From NCBI GenBank assembly GCA_033439765.1, contig JAULSN010000001.1, forward strand, positions 6,448,001 through 6,512,000: a stretch of DNA of 64,000 nucleotides, given 5' to 3'. The notes under the pieces are model-generated. The model did no database searches. It was not told the origin of the DNA and worked only from the letters and a program-made list of their open reading frames with translations. This DNA is from Lasiosphaeria ovina (taxonomy: Eukaryota; Ascomycota; Sordariomycetes; Sordariales; Lasiosphaeriaceae). The stretch's first letter is position 1. Every line of letters starts with the position of its first letter. Below, piece after piece: positions 36,380-50,419 of this stretch. A program made the translations under genes and the position numbers.

Positions 36380-39300
36380 GTACTGTACATTGATTGTACT
36401 GTACCCAGAAGCCAAATGCCAAGCATCCGCCATCGAATTTCTTGACCCCACAACGATCGCGCTTATGTGCGCGTACAATGACGACTCTCTGCGACAACGG
36501 GATGCTACCGCTAAAAGCCACTGTGCAGAAACACATCACTAGTTCTGGTCGCCGGTGCTGTCATTGGGGAACTCCTCCCATCTGCGTCTCTGGCGTCTAT
36601 GTGGTTGCGCTTCGTCCTGCCGCGTGTGGGGGAACTTGGAAGGGTCACTGCATCGGACGGCACATGGCTTCGTCGTTCCATCTCGTCGAATTTCATCCCC
36701 TAATTGATCCATCCCAACAAGCAAGCCATCTCAATCTTGGTCATCTCGCCATCCCAGGGCAGCTTGTAACCACGCACCGTACCTGCTCGGAACAGGACTT
36801 CGGCACTTCGAGCCGTGGGGTGAGACAACAAGGAACTGGCGTCTGACAAGCGCGTTCAAGCAGGGGTTGGTGACACGGCCGTAAGGGCGCAGGCGCTGGC
36901 GCCACCGCGCGAATCGGCAGCTGCTAATTAAGCGCTCTTCCCGCTAACCAACTGCGTGTTGCAGTTGTTACCCTGGAGAACTAAACCGTATCGAGCTCCA
37001 ATCGCACGCGCGCTGGCGTTTAGAAACTTGGCATCGCCATTTTCTAACTAAATGTCCGCGATACCACCGCAGTAGTGTTACCCTCGTTTTCTTCATCGGG
37101 CATAGCTGGGTTGCACTCGCGCACGTTCTGGTGTTGACTGCGCTGTATGTGTGTGCTCTCTCTACTTTTCAATATCATCAAAATCGCTCTCTATTGATCA
37201 CCGTGCGCTTGAGTCGTTTGACGCTTGCTGGGCTGCCGATATATTGTTACAGACTCACAGCTACCCTTCCGCGGCCTCGGCACCTTAGCGTAACAGACTG
37301 GATGTCTCTGTGCGCGTATAAACCAAGCATCCAGGGTATTGCTCATGCAGTGTTTATGTACGTTGTATGTAGGTACATTACACGTGTAAACTTTCTAGTA
37401 GCAACGCAAAGCAAAGTCGGTCGCACCAACAGCCCCTTGGCATGCTGTCACGCAAGGCTGAACCAGAGCTGAGGATACTTGAAAGGCACGGAGACGGGAT
37501 GGACCGGCGGATTTGAGGCGCAGAGTCGTCGAGCAGACTACGGGAAAAATTTTCCCGTCCGCACAGCCAACCGTTAACGGGCCGGCAAGTTTGAGCAAGC
37601 TGGCTGACCACGGCTATCTGCGAGGGACATGTTCCCCGGAAGGCTCAAAGGGGTTCCACAGTTTCGATCTCTAATCAGTTAGTCTCTCGTACCTCCCCAG
37701 AAATCGAGCCGCCAAAAGCCATTGTGCCTGGCCTTGGCCGCCCCCAAGGTCGGGGCTGCAAGGTGTGTGTTGTCGGTGGCGATCTGGGTGTAGATCTGCG
37801 GCTGTTGGCGAAGTGGAGGGAGAGAGATCTCGGCAGTTTGCGATCGGGCGCTTGCTTGCGATGACGGACGTCGAGCACGCGCTCCACCACGCTTTGGGTC
37901 GTAGCCTTGATGAGGGTCAGATCGCGCGCTCTCGGGACCGTCCATGCTGGTCGTTGCAAGAAACCTCACAACCCCTGCCGGGACACACACAAACACACAC
38001 ACCACGGACACGACACTACCGACACTACCACCTTGCCTCACCACGTACGTATCTTGGCTACAGCGTAGGTCAGGTACACGTGTAAGTATGTGGAATTGTG
38101 TGTCCATAGATGTGCAGCACGCATCCACCAGTGCATATCAGAAAACCCCTTGCGCTATGCTTTCCGGAGTTCCAGCGAAGGAGACGGCCAAACAAAAATA
38201 GCCCAGGGATTTTGGACGAGTTGCCGGCAGGCGGCGCGGTCGACTTTCCCGCCAATCAGAGCGCATATGATCTAAGCCCCTGTGCTGCACCTCAACCCGC
38301 CCGCTCCATCAAGCGGCCACAGCTCGCATGAGGGTGTGGGTTTCTCCCAGGCCCCGCCAACAAAGTGGCACGCAGGTCTCCCTGGGCCTGCACCGCTAGT
38401 TTGCGTGGTTGTGTGTCCTAATTCTGCATCTTCTGGGCGCAAACCTGGCGGGCACCATCAACTGCTCTGGGCTGGCTTGCAACACCCGACCTCACGCGGC
38501 AAACTTTCCATGTTCGCCTGCCAAGTCACAGGGCAAGCCACCTACGGGACTCGAGGTCCCGGGAAAGGCTAGATCGTCCGGGTCTTAGCCCAGCCGTCTC
38601 GACACCCAAGAGCCTGCGACAAGGATGACCACGCAGCCAGATCCTAGTACTGTATGTACTGCACTGTACTGTATGTACAAACCCAGTTAGACCTCACCTC
38701 CTCACACCAAACTGCCCTGGTTTGTGAATGCCGCATTATGTGCTTCATCGAACGGCGCGCTTAAGGAAGACGAGACAAGCGCCGCTCGGCAAGCATTTCT
38801 CTTCTCCTCTCTCTCTCCCCCTCTCTCTCGGGCCACCATGTCTCCTTCTCCTCCCCCTCCTTCTGTTAGTGCCCCTCTGAGGGGAAGCTGTGGCGGGGAG
38901 GGGAAAAAAGACTTTGGGTCTAGAGTTACGGAAACCCGGCAAAGGATCGTGGTTCCCGGCTTTCAATCCGTCCTTCGTCCCAAAACCGCGAAGGCGTCAT
39001 GCGGGACACATCTACGCCGCATCTGCATAACACTCAGAAAGAAGAGAGATAGAGACACCTCCAGTCCTTGACGGTCATCTCACTTGCCTGCCACCATTCA
39101 CCGCCAAGAGCGTGGCTTTCCTGTCAAGTTCGCTGATCGTCAGAATCGGTTTTCCACGGGGTTTCTAGAAGGTCGGATCCGAAGCCTCCTTGCTCGTGGC
39201 CCGACGACGGCTCCAGTGCTCAAGGGCGATTGGCGACGTTAGGTTGCAATTGTTCTACCATTTTTCCCCATCAGGCCCTCTTGCCATGCAGCTTCGAGGT

Positions 39301-41258
39301 TGAGCGACAAGTCTTGAGCGTTGTGTAACACTGCCTGCATGAAAAATGTGCTCCTTCGTTGACGAAATGGCTCCTGCTGCTTATGTGCTGCAGCTGCGAT
39401 AGGCTGCAGGAGTGACAGAATGACGGCCTGCGCCTCTCGCCTGTCAGATTAGTGGCCCGGAGTGCACACGCCATCAGAAGACTTCGGGAGGAAAGGACCA
39501 AAACCATATGGCTTTCAACCGTTACGCAGTGAGCCCCAGGCCAGTGTGTTTTAGGGGGAGAATTCTACGTACTTAGGGCAATGATTTGTTTTCTTCTCTC
39601 TTTTCTTGTAGCCCCCTTTTCGGGGCTGAGAGATGGGGCAAGAGCCGGTTGTCTAGTGAGGTTCCAGGAGACGATAATGTGACTTTGGGCGCTCCGACCC
39701 AGCTGGTCGGCTGTTTTACTGGGACGACAGCCCTACGGGGGAGGGTGTGCGCGTGGGCGACGGGAGGTGTGGCCTTCGGATTTGGCCTGACGGGCCATGT
39801 CGAGCACCATGGCGGCACGCGGCGTCGGATGCCGGCCTTTGCGTTCTAAGACGAGTAACGGGTTACAAATTACCCGCAAGTATTGTGATACCCAGCCACT
39901 ACCCAAATACCTTATCCCCCCAATGGTACATTACCTTTATTTACAGTAGCCACTCGCGGACAAAACAGAGTCTTTCTTTAGTCTTTCGAACCTTCACAGC
40001 CCCTATTCGACGTACTCCCTTCGGGACGACCTCACCCAGCTTCCGCGAGCTTGGCCCGGCTGGGAAGGAGGGACAGACGCCATTGTCGCGCGGTTGTCGG
40101 GATTGCGACCAACTGCCGTATCGATCAACCAGGCTAGTTTGGCGGATACCACGATACGAGAAGACTACGATCTGTTGGCATGATTGCGAGGCACGTACGT
40201 ACCGTTGGTAGAGTACTGTACAGTACGAAAAGTATGGCAACATGTGCGCTAGTACTACCGCGGCAAAGACTGGGAAGGGGAAATAAGAATTAAGAATCAC
40301 CAACGAGAGAAAAGAGAATGCAAAAAAAAAAAAAAAAAAACCGAGCTAGAGAGCCCAAGCGAGCGGTAGCACCTCAGTCGGGAATACCAAAGAGAGATCC
40401 CGCCTACCGCTCTCGCAGCACTTGGCTTCGTCGCCCGATGCCCAAAGACATGGGCTAAACAACCTGGAAACGTCCTAGGGTAGCCTGGTTACAACCTCCA
40501 GTGTTCCAGGGGGGTGGGAAAGTACCCTGCGTCTATTTTTCCAGTCTGTTCGACTTTGGCTCGTCGCCTTTTTCCCTCTCCCGGTCTACTATGTAGTGTT
40601 CTGCGTTGGACAAACTAAGTTTGAATGAATGTACAGTACAATGCCCCCCCCCCCTTCTTCCGTCCCCACCCCTCTTTCCCTCCCCGGCCCCGACCCCTGC
40701 CTATACCCCTGGCCCTTGTCATTGTCCCCAGCTGACAGGGGCCGGGACCCTGGACGGCAACAGCCTCCCAGACTGCACCAAGCCTCTGCGGGAAGGCAAA
40801 GACAGTTCCCTCGATCTCTCCCCATCCATCCCATCTTTTCCCGCTAGTTAGCATGCTTGTAGTCTCGCACCCACCTACCTTAGCATTTCGGGCCCTTGAG
40901 GCCATCTCAATATAGCAGCGCCGCTGATGTGCCGCGGTCTCGTAACCCCAGAATGCCTCCGCTCCCGTGGTCGTCGACCTTTTCGGAGACCCGCGGTCTC
41001 TTAGTCTGGTCTGGGCATGGCATCCACGGTAGTCGCTGTGACCCTCTCTCCACTTACCTACCTCACCAGGCTGAGGCTCGCTCGCTTCCTTGCTCGCCTT
41101 GGTTGTCTCGTCTGTCACTCTGTCACTCTGTCTGTTCTGCTCTCTCATCCATCCACCCATCCATCCATACCCTACCCCATACCCATAGCCAGGGCATACC
41201 ATACCTTACATTGGACGAGTCGAGTGGACCGACAGTACAGTACAGCGCGGTACTGTAC
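36380..41258. promoter_or_regulatory. Cluster of GTACTGTAC palindromic elements
   Basis: Exact GTACTGTAC or its reverse complement GTACAGTAC occurs at 36380-36388, 36396-36404, 40213-40221 overlapping 40218-40226 (together a perfect 14-bp palindrome), 40632-40640, 41235-41243 and 41250-41258. The last two form an inverted pair. A related 13-mer GTACTGTATGTAC is directly repeated at 38647-38659 and 38666-38678. I saw no other exact copy in the rest of the window. Position upstream of a transcription factor gene suggests binding sites or hairpin elements, but function is inferred. Confidence 0.45.
40322..40340. repeat. Poly-A homopolymer (19 nt)
   Basis: Uninterrupted A run in non-coding DNA upstream of the C2H2 factor. 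It could be a retroposition tail, but nothing recognisable precedes it. Confidence 0.9.
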
Positions 41259-41274
41259 CTGCCTTTGTGAAGCC

Positions 41275-41334
41275 TCTCTCTCTCCCTCTCCCTCTCTCTC
41301 ACGCACGCACGCACGCACACACACACACACACAT
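41275..41334. repeat. Compound CT / GCAC / CA microsatellite
   Basis: A CT-rich run passes into four ACGC units and then about eight CA units, some 210 bases before the transcription factor ATG. It is probably in the leader or proximal promoter. Confidence 0.85.
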
Positions 41335-41542
41335 CTCTGTGTCTTTGCAAACCCTTGTGCCCTTGCGCGCGCGTGCAGTAGCAGCCGCGCGTGTGTACGT
41401 ACTCCCGTACCTGGCGGGCCTCGCTACCCTGACCATACTGCTCGCGTGTTTGTTTCCATATCGACTGCTACATCTTTATTTGTCGCGGCAGGCCAACCGG
41501 GCTGTGTATTACTTCCATTTTGAGGGAGTGCCGCCGCCCATC

Positions 41543-44500
41543 ATGGCTAGCCTTAAGTTCATAATGGATATCAACGACGACCACCAGACGGACGCTCGAC
41601 AACCCAATAAAAAGGATAAGGACTCTGGCCTGCCGGTCACCTCCCTCGCCCTCACCACTGGCCAGCAGCTCTATGAGGCTTCCCATACTGGCACCTCGAC
41701 CTCGACTTCGACCTCGACCCACAACAACACCAAGAGCACTGGAATCCATAACAACCACCCCCACCCCCCGCCACACCCAAGACATGTTAGTAGCAGCTCT
41801 GGTCTCGCCATCGGACAGAATATCAACCAGCCTGCCCCCGCTGCCCAGAACAAAAGGCGCGGTGCCTCCGCCCGAGGTCCCAAGCTCGCCGCCTCCTCTG
41901 CTGCTACCGCTTCCTCATCGTCGTCGTCGTCCCTGTCGTTGCCGTTATCGTTGCCCGCAGCCACCCCTAGTACCCGACCTCCTCCTGCCCGCCGCCCGAG
42001 CACGGCCAGCAACGACTCGATGGATCCGACAGGATACGGCTCTGCCGCCTCGTCGGCCTCCATGGGCGCCGGCGGCATGCATCCATCCAACACCTCCATG
42101 AGGCCAATGCCTTCTCACACCCAGTCCTCCGATGTCCCCATGAGGCTCACGCCAATCACCGGTCGAGTCAGTAGGGCGAAGAAGGGCGTCCCCGTTCACA
42201 TCTGCGACATCTGCAAGCCGACCAAGGTACGCCTGGATATACGCGCGCTTCCATCCGTCCGAGCTCCCAATCCCGGCCGTCGCTCTCGTCCCATGCCCCG
42301 TGTCAGCTAACCTCGCCTATAGACCTTCACAAGGGCCGAACATCTGCGGTAAGTGATCCCCCGCCCGCGCGGGCTCCAAGATCGGATGGAAGCTCTCCAA
42401 CCCCACCGGACGCAGCGCGCTGTGTTCTGACCGTCCCCGTTGTGCTGATTCCCTTCTGCAGGCGCCACCAACTTAGCCATCAACGTCCGGGATACCCGTG
42501 TACATACCCTGGCTGCGAACGAGCCTTCCACCGGCCCGACCTCCTCGCGCGGCATCAGCAGAGACAGTGAGCAGGCCTTTCCCCAGACTTATCTCTGCCA
42601 TGGCATGGTGGCCAGTCCGCTGACAACAGCACTAGTGAGCAGGAAGGCGACAAGGTCTCGTCCAGGGGTGGGGGCGATAACGAGAGCAGACGCGCTTCGT
42701 CGGCGCCTTTGTCAATTGACGACCCGAGTTCCGGGCTAGGAGCGCAGTCGTCCTCGACCGCGGCGCCCAGTGTCCCGCCAACACCCAACCCGCCGGCGAG
42801 CCAGTCCGGTTTCCCGGTGCGCCCCGTCGGCGGGAGCAGCCCGCTACTTTCTCACCATGGCGCCGGCGCCTACCAACAAGCCGGGGACGCCTCGAACGAT
42901 TACAGGGGCTTTCCTTCCCCCACAATGCCCATCCAACAGACAACGTTACCGGCCGCCGTCTATAATATGCCGTACCAGCAATCCCCCAGAACAATGCCGC
43001 CATCCATATGTGTTGTGACGCAGGGGTTGCAAAATTCAGAGCCTCCCGAACTTTACCACCAGTCGCCATGGGCCGCTTCGTCGACAGACAGCACATACTC
43101 GACACCCTCAGATAGCAGATATCCGCGGTATTGGCCCAGCGACGCCCGAACGCAGCTGCTCTCGTCGTATCCCAACCCGAGGCCGCAGGCCGACCTGCCC
43201 AGTCCCAGCACTGGCATCGAGATTACGCCCAGACCTGTCTTTACCGACCCCTTTTCCTCGCCCGGTCAGCATTACAACCCCGGCTTTTCCATGGTGGACA
43301 CAGCCATGTCGAACATGGGCGGGTCTAACCACCACCCGATGCTCGGCGGCTCCTCGGGGAGCCATTTATATCTTGGTCACCACCAGCATGGCAACCCAAT
43401 TTCTCCTGTTCGTAGTCCGACCCCGCCTCCGAACACGTCTTCTCACTCTGAAACTCTAGTTACACCTTCCCCTGCTCTTCCGAGTCGCCTAGACGCGCCG
43501 GGCCGCCACAAGGGGGGATTGGCGGAGGTACATCAGGACGTATTGGGCACGTTGGGAGGCATGGGCGGCATTGGTATGTTTACCGGCCATAGTGTGGGAT
43601 TCGGCAGTGCTGATGCGAGCCCAGGTGGCGGGAATGGTGGTAATCACCATGGCATGGGCATTCTCACAGACATAAACCTGCCCATCGGTGGAGGGGGAGG
43701 AGGAGGAGGAGAGTGCGGAGTAGTGCCCGGGCTGGCCATGGCGAGCTCGCTGCAGAGGCAGGTGCTCGCCGCCATCCCTGGCTATCTGGACACTTACTGG
43801 GCGCGCGTTCATCCCTTGTTTCCTCTGGTGCACCGCGCCTCGTTTGAGGCCGTGCCCGAGGACTTTTTGAGATGTGCCATGGCGGCCGTGGCAACTCAGT
43901 ATCTTCCCGGCAAAGAAGACCGCATTCGGGGGAGTCAACTGCATGAGCATGCCGTGCAGGAGGTTAAGCGGGTGAGCTTCCATCCCCCCCCCTCAGCCAA
44001 CCTCTCTGGTTTCCTTCCAACCTTGCCCAGCGCAGATGTGATGGATGGCGGATATATGCTGACAGTTGCAACCCTCAAAAATATATAGATTCCCCAGTGG
44101 AGCTCAAACGTCCAAGCCATGCAGGCGATTCTCCTGTGCGAGTACTTTTCTCGATTCCGCGGCCGAAAGGCAATCACGAGACCCTCGAAACTCTTCGAGT
44201 GTCTCTATTCGAGGGTGAGTTCTTCGCAGTCTCTTCCTTCGGATAACGAGGCTTGTTGGCTTGTCGACGCTACTGCCTGGTCTCCCAACTCCTCTCCTAC
44301 TACTTCCGATTGTTCTTCTTTTTCCTCCCTCACGCCGACCACTACCACCATGTCTTTTTCTCAGCAACACTTCTCCGCCATGCCTAGCACTCCTTGGAGC
44401 AGCTTTCCTTCTTCTTATGCCTCGTCGGCGTCTTCTCCTTTTGGAAATTCTTCTCTCTCACCCGCCTCGTCTTCTTCTTTGACCGCAGAGTTTATATCTA

Positions 44501-45999
44501 CTTTGAACCGGAACAATATCTCCTTTTCATATGATGGGCGTTTGCGGGCGCGGCAGCTTTGGTCCTCTCTTTTTGCCCCTAGCCGCTACAGCCCATCAAC
44601 GGGACCCTCTCTTTCTTCTCAGACCCAGTCTCATACCCAGACACAGTCTCAGGTAGCCGGGCAGGCATACTCACAATGTCTTTCGAATCCACAGGTTCTG
44701 TACCATCCAGCCATGTTCGACGAGGCTGGGCTCGATTCGGACTCGGTCCAAGATCGCTGGCACCGTTGGGTAGAAGCCGATGCCTACCGCCGACTCCTAG
44801 CGGCTTGCTTCTTTGTCGACGGCCACGCTGCCATCTTCCAGCAGCAGCGGCGCGCCCATGAGTGCGATATTAGCGGCATGGCGCCCCTTCCTCAGATGCC
44901 GCTCTTTGGCCGTAGCTCCAAGCTCTGGGAAGCTTTTTCTGCGCGCGAGTGGGCCGAGTTGCTGTCAACCGACCCTGAAGCTGGGATTCCAACCTATGTC
45001 CCTCCGCCCGACCAGCTTACCCCTGAATACGTCCTGGGACTCGGCCATTTCGACCGCAAGGTTGCCCTCAGCATCGAGGTCCTGCGGTTGCCGAGCCGCC
45101 AGATGACGCCCACAACGTCCGCGTCTGGGCACAGCTCCCCCATTTCCGACGCGGATCCCCACATGCAACACGTTGGAAGCCAGTTCAATCCAGACCAGCA
45201 GCCACACTTTCAGCACGCCCACCAACTCGACCCTCAAGACTCGCTTTCTATAGACGCCGAGCAGCGCATCAGCGCCCTTTTCCGGACCTGCCCTACTGCC
45301 AATGTTTATCTTGCTCTCCACCACACTCCCTTGCAAGACCTCCTGGCCGTCGGGGGCGACTCGTGGATCTTTTCCAAGAAGGTGTTGCCAGCCACGTCGT
45401 TTGCAGTGCACCAGAAGCGTCTCAAGGCCTGGACCGAGCAGCACCAACGCCTAGCCAGCAACAACAACTATGCCGACGCAGTCGCCGGTCTGAGTGCTGC
45501 CAAAGCGACAATGTATGCCGCGCGCGCCATTGTAGGGTATCTCCAACGTGCCCAGCCTGGAACTGGTCTTTTGTGGACCAATGATCTGTCCGATTACTGG
45601 GGCCTGTACGTTTGCGCGCTGATATGCTGGGCCTTCGCTGGTCATCGCATGCGTGGCACGTCAACAGCGCCTCTTCTCGATCCCCGGCCGGCACGCCAGC
45701 GGCGCGGCAGTAATGGCGGCGGCAGCGGCGGGAGCAGCCCTACTTCAAGAGGGCCGGGCAATTCAGGCAATGCGGCAGCGGCAGCCGACGAGGAGGCCAT
45801 GGGCTGGCTGGAAATGGCTGCTGCGGACGGTATGCGCCCTGAGGACGTGGTGCGGGCGCGCGGGGGCCGCGAGGCCCTTGGTGTCGTGGGTCTCGTGCGT
45901 CGCCGGCTTGAGAACGACTGCGTCGGTAGCAGAAGCAGGCTCTACGTAGACGCCGTCGTCGTGCTGAGGAAGCTGGAAGAGGGAGCCAACTGGAATTAG
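41543..45999 (+). CDS. C2H2 zinc-finger transcription factor with fungal-specific regulatory domain
   Basis: Nuclear DNA-binding regulator. Exons 41543-42226, 42323-42348, 42462-42566, 42636-43971 and 44089-45999 give 1,353 aa if the last exon is unbroken. Two adjacent fingers are rebuilt across three introns. Finger 1: C221, C224, H239, H243 (14 residues in the loop, two more than usual, at the splice junction; core TFTRAEHLRRH). Finger 2: C250, C255, H268, H272. Around them are Ser/Thr/His/Pro-rich disordered regions. From about residue 642 a fungal-specific transcription-factor domain begins (YLDTYWARVHPLFPLVHRASFE) and continues after the 117-nt intron (ILLCEYFSRFRGRKA, then RWHRWVEADAYRRLLAACFFVDG). 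A 480-nt segment at 44215-44694 may be spliced out, giving 1,193 aa. The ATG is the first in frame after a long open leader. The target pathway is unknown; the architecture resembles Adr1/Klf1-type factors. Confidence 0.85.
44215..44694 (+). other. Exitron-like segment within the transcription factor gene
   Basis: Starts with GTGAGT right after CLYSR and ends in ATCCACAG right before VLYHPAMFDEAG. It is exactly 480 nt, contains no in-frame stop, and encodes a Ser/Thr/Pro/Phe/Gln-rich low-complexity stretch that interrupts an otherwise ordered domain. It can be read as a retained coding block or as an intron whose removal preserves the frame. The coding strand is strongly pyrimidine-rich in its first half, more intron- than exon-like. 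Confidence 0.55.
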
Positions 46000-47443
46000 T
46001 TCTGAGCGCAATATGGCCACTGCTATTTTACAGCCCATACACCTACACGCTCGGAACTACAACACTCCAAACTACTCATGCGTCGCGAGCACAAACAACG
46101 CCTCGAGAAACCTCTATCATCACTCGCCCATTTCAGTCTATCAATGCAGGCATGACTTCAGGATTCTCTCTCCCACAAGAAGAGAAGAACGTCGAATTCA
46201 AATCAACCACCCGCGGGTATATAATACATCATCAAAGGGCACTATCCACCATATTAATTTTCTTTTGGGAAAAAAAGCAAAGCATTGTTTATGGGCAGAT
46301 TGATATACACTCCTTTTTACTATCCGTCTTGTTCTTTTCTTTTCTTTTCCATCTCCGAGGAGGCAGCATCCATCTGGCGAGGATTCGAACGAAGCATCTT
46401 AATTCTCATTATCATCATCATCATCAACCATAACGAGGACGAAAACGAGACCAGACGAAAACGAGACCAGACGAGACCAGACGAGATAAGAAGAAACGAC
46501 ACGGCATATGATATGACGGCCTTTCCTTTATTGAGCGAAAAGGTGGTACGCCACCGCTGTCATTACTTTTGTTTCTTTCATTCCATTTCGTCGCTTTCTA
46601 TCCTCAATTGTCAATTGTTTCAATATCGCAAAACAGTTTTTATTCTTCCATCTTGTACTTTTTATTCAATTTTTGTTTTTTCTTCTTTACAACCCATGTT
46701 ACAATTACCACTGTATTCTAAATGATCTGAGACGAGAATGAGGACGAGGATGAAGCCGGCCCCGGGCAGAGAAGAGGGAGAGGCTATAATAATGCCAGGC
46801 CGGGCGGATGTAATAACGAACAATGGTAGACGAAGGTGGTGAACAGAAGACCAAACGTTTCATGTACGATGTATAACTAGGTGCTACTGCTACTACTATT
46901 ACTGTAATATAGTTGACCGAGCGTCTCTGATATATATTATTTTCCTATCACGTGAATATGAGTTTAACCTGTGACTATAAGCCCTTGAAATTTGAAGGTG
47001 CCGTCAACTACTTGTGCAAGGAGAATAAAAAGGATTTGCACCACCGACTACATAATGATAGCAATGACATGACCCAAGTAGTTGTAGGTATGGTAAACAA
47101 CGTGTCCCAACGACTGTTTGGCCTAGCTAGGTAGACAGCTAGCCTTCTACATACAGTACCTGTTCCGCCAACATCAGAGGTGCCCTTTTCCTATTATTTA
47201 TTCTTCAAGCAAAGTGAAAACCCTCGCTTTAACGCGGCCAAAAACATCTAAGTTAACTCTACCCCTGGCCTCGAACGAAAGAAGTGTTGTGGTTGGTGAA
47301 TTGGGATAGCTAATACAGTCCCGGAAGATGGTGTGAAAAGAGCCAGAAAGAAAGGGAGCGTGTGGAAACGAAAGTATCATTCTCAAGAGATGAAAACAGA
47401 GCTCGAAGACCAAAATGAGAGAAGCACAGTTCCATACAGCAAA
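46000..47443. other. Convergent 3' intergenic region
   Basis: AT-rich 3' flank shared by the transcription factor and the cytidylyltransferase gene. It has TCATCA runs near 46,405-46,427 and imperfect copies of a 16-nt AAAACGAGACCAGACG unit at about 46,441-46,490. I see no gene. Confidence 0.6.
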
Positions 47444-49165
<1,722 letters not shown>

Positions 49166-50419
49166 GGTGGAGGACTGAGACGTCAGTAAATGGAGCTTGT
49201 GCAGGTCGTACTGGACAGGCCACGCCCGGTGGGAGAAGGGGCAGCTAAGGTAGGGAATTATGGACCAAGTTCTGGACCGTCGAAGGCTAAAGGTACGAGT
49301 ATCCGTACATTTAGGGGGAATGATAATGTAAGTATCTGGTATTTACGGAATGCGCTACAGCAATTGGCGCAGCCTCTTGCGGTAGGAGCTTTTACTGGGC
49401 TGGGTGCCACTTTCTGCTACTGCACGTAAAGGTTCTGGCGGTTGGGATGGTGTCGAGATGGAGGGCAAGCTCGCATGGAAGCTCTGGCTTCCCGAATCCT
49501 TGCTTTTAGTGGGTTCCTAACTTCCCTTCCTCTAAAGGTTAGCAGCTTCACAAGTCACAACCAACGTCAGACCGAGCGTGGACTGGCACAAAAATCATCA
49601 AAGCAGCCACCTTCAAACAAACAGCAGGTTCTATGAGGAGTTCTATGAAGATAGGAGCTGTCCACTTTAGGTGAAACGAGTAAAAAGCATCGTAGAACGG
49701 CTAACTATTCGATGCAATCCACAGTCAATTTTTGGGAGTTATTTTACTCAATATGTTAGGCTGCTATTGAGCTTTTGCCTTGCGCCTGCATCTGTACGGC
49801 TGGCTTTGGGGAAAAGGGGGCGCGTCTTATTGAGATGAACTGATCATTTGCGATTTTTTTTGACATGCCATCGTTTCCATTCTTTTTTTTCCTGGGCAGA
49901 GCTTGGCTTCCATCTTGTGCAATCCAACCTAGCCGTTTTTGTACGAGAGTCACGTCATCGCTTGGCTTGGCGATGTGGCTTGGCAAGGTCATGATCCGCG
50001 ACCCGTTCTTCAGTATGTGGCTTTTTAAGACTCAAACGTGTTTGACGCCTTCCCAACCGCAATGGCGTCTGAGTTGAGAACATTTCATCATTATCTAGAA
50101 CAAGGTACGGATCCAAGGGTATAACACAGAGGAGATATTCCAATATATGTGAATACCCTTTATTCATGGCCGCTTGCGTGTCCTATCACCGCCGCAATCG
50201 CAATGCTGTATTCCAACACCGTCAAGTCGTAAAACCCAGTTTAACCCAACCTCATAACAAACCCGCCTAGGCACCCAAGAAGCACACGCGGCCAACAACT
50301 ACATCAGACCTCCCACCCAAAAAAAGAAACAGACAATGTGAGTTCTAGGTCTGTGGTATGAGAGGAGAAATACCTAGCCGATTGCAACAAGTCATCTTCC
50401 ACTTCTGGCTACCTTTCTT
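49166..50419. other. Promoter of PCT1 and 3' flank of the F-box gene
   Basis: No supported gene. The left part is the upstream region of the cytidylyltransferase gene. The remainder is AT-richer and carries T-rich runs near 49,853-49,890. Confidence 0.6.

Larger units (their letters stand above)
29535..41542. other. 12-kb gene-poor region upstream of the C2H2 transcription factor
   Basis: I could support no protein gene here on either strand. Frames of 100-200 codons exist but lack ATGs at sensible places, domains or codon bias, and often overlap equally long frames on the other strand. Contents seen: a GTACTGTAC palindrome cluster (36,380-41,258), homopolymer runs (A19 at 40,322; C10 near 40,645), CCAT and CA/CT microsatellites near 41,140-41,334, and GGCC-type repeats near 35,207-35,225. 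The part adjoining the transcription factor may be a long leader or enhancer region. Non-coding RNA genes cannot be excluded by eye. Confidence 0.6.

Noticed and set aside
40615..41202. 195-codon minus-strand frame near the palindrome cluster
   Set aside because: Its length stems from simple repeats and C-rich runs; Gly/Arg-rich low complexity without any motif.
46380..46400. GTTCGAATCC-like B box on the minus strand, suggesting a tRNA
   Set aside because: The bases flanking the loop do not pair as a T stem and no A box or acceptor stem is present.
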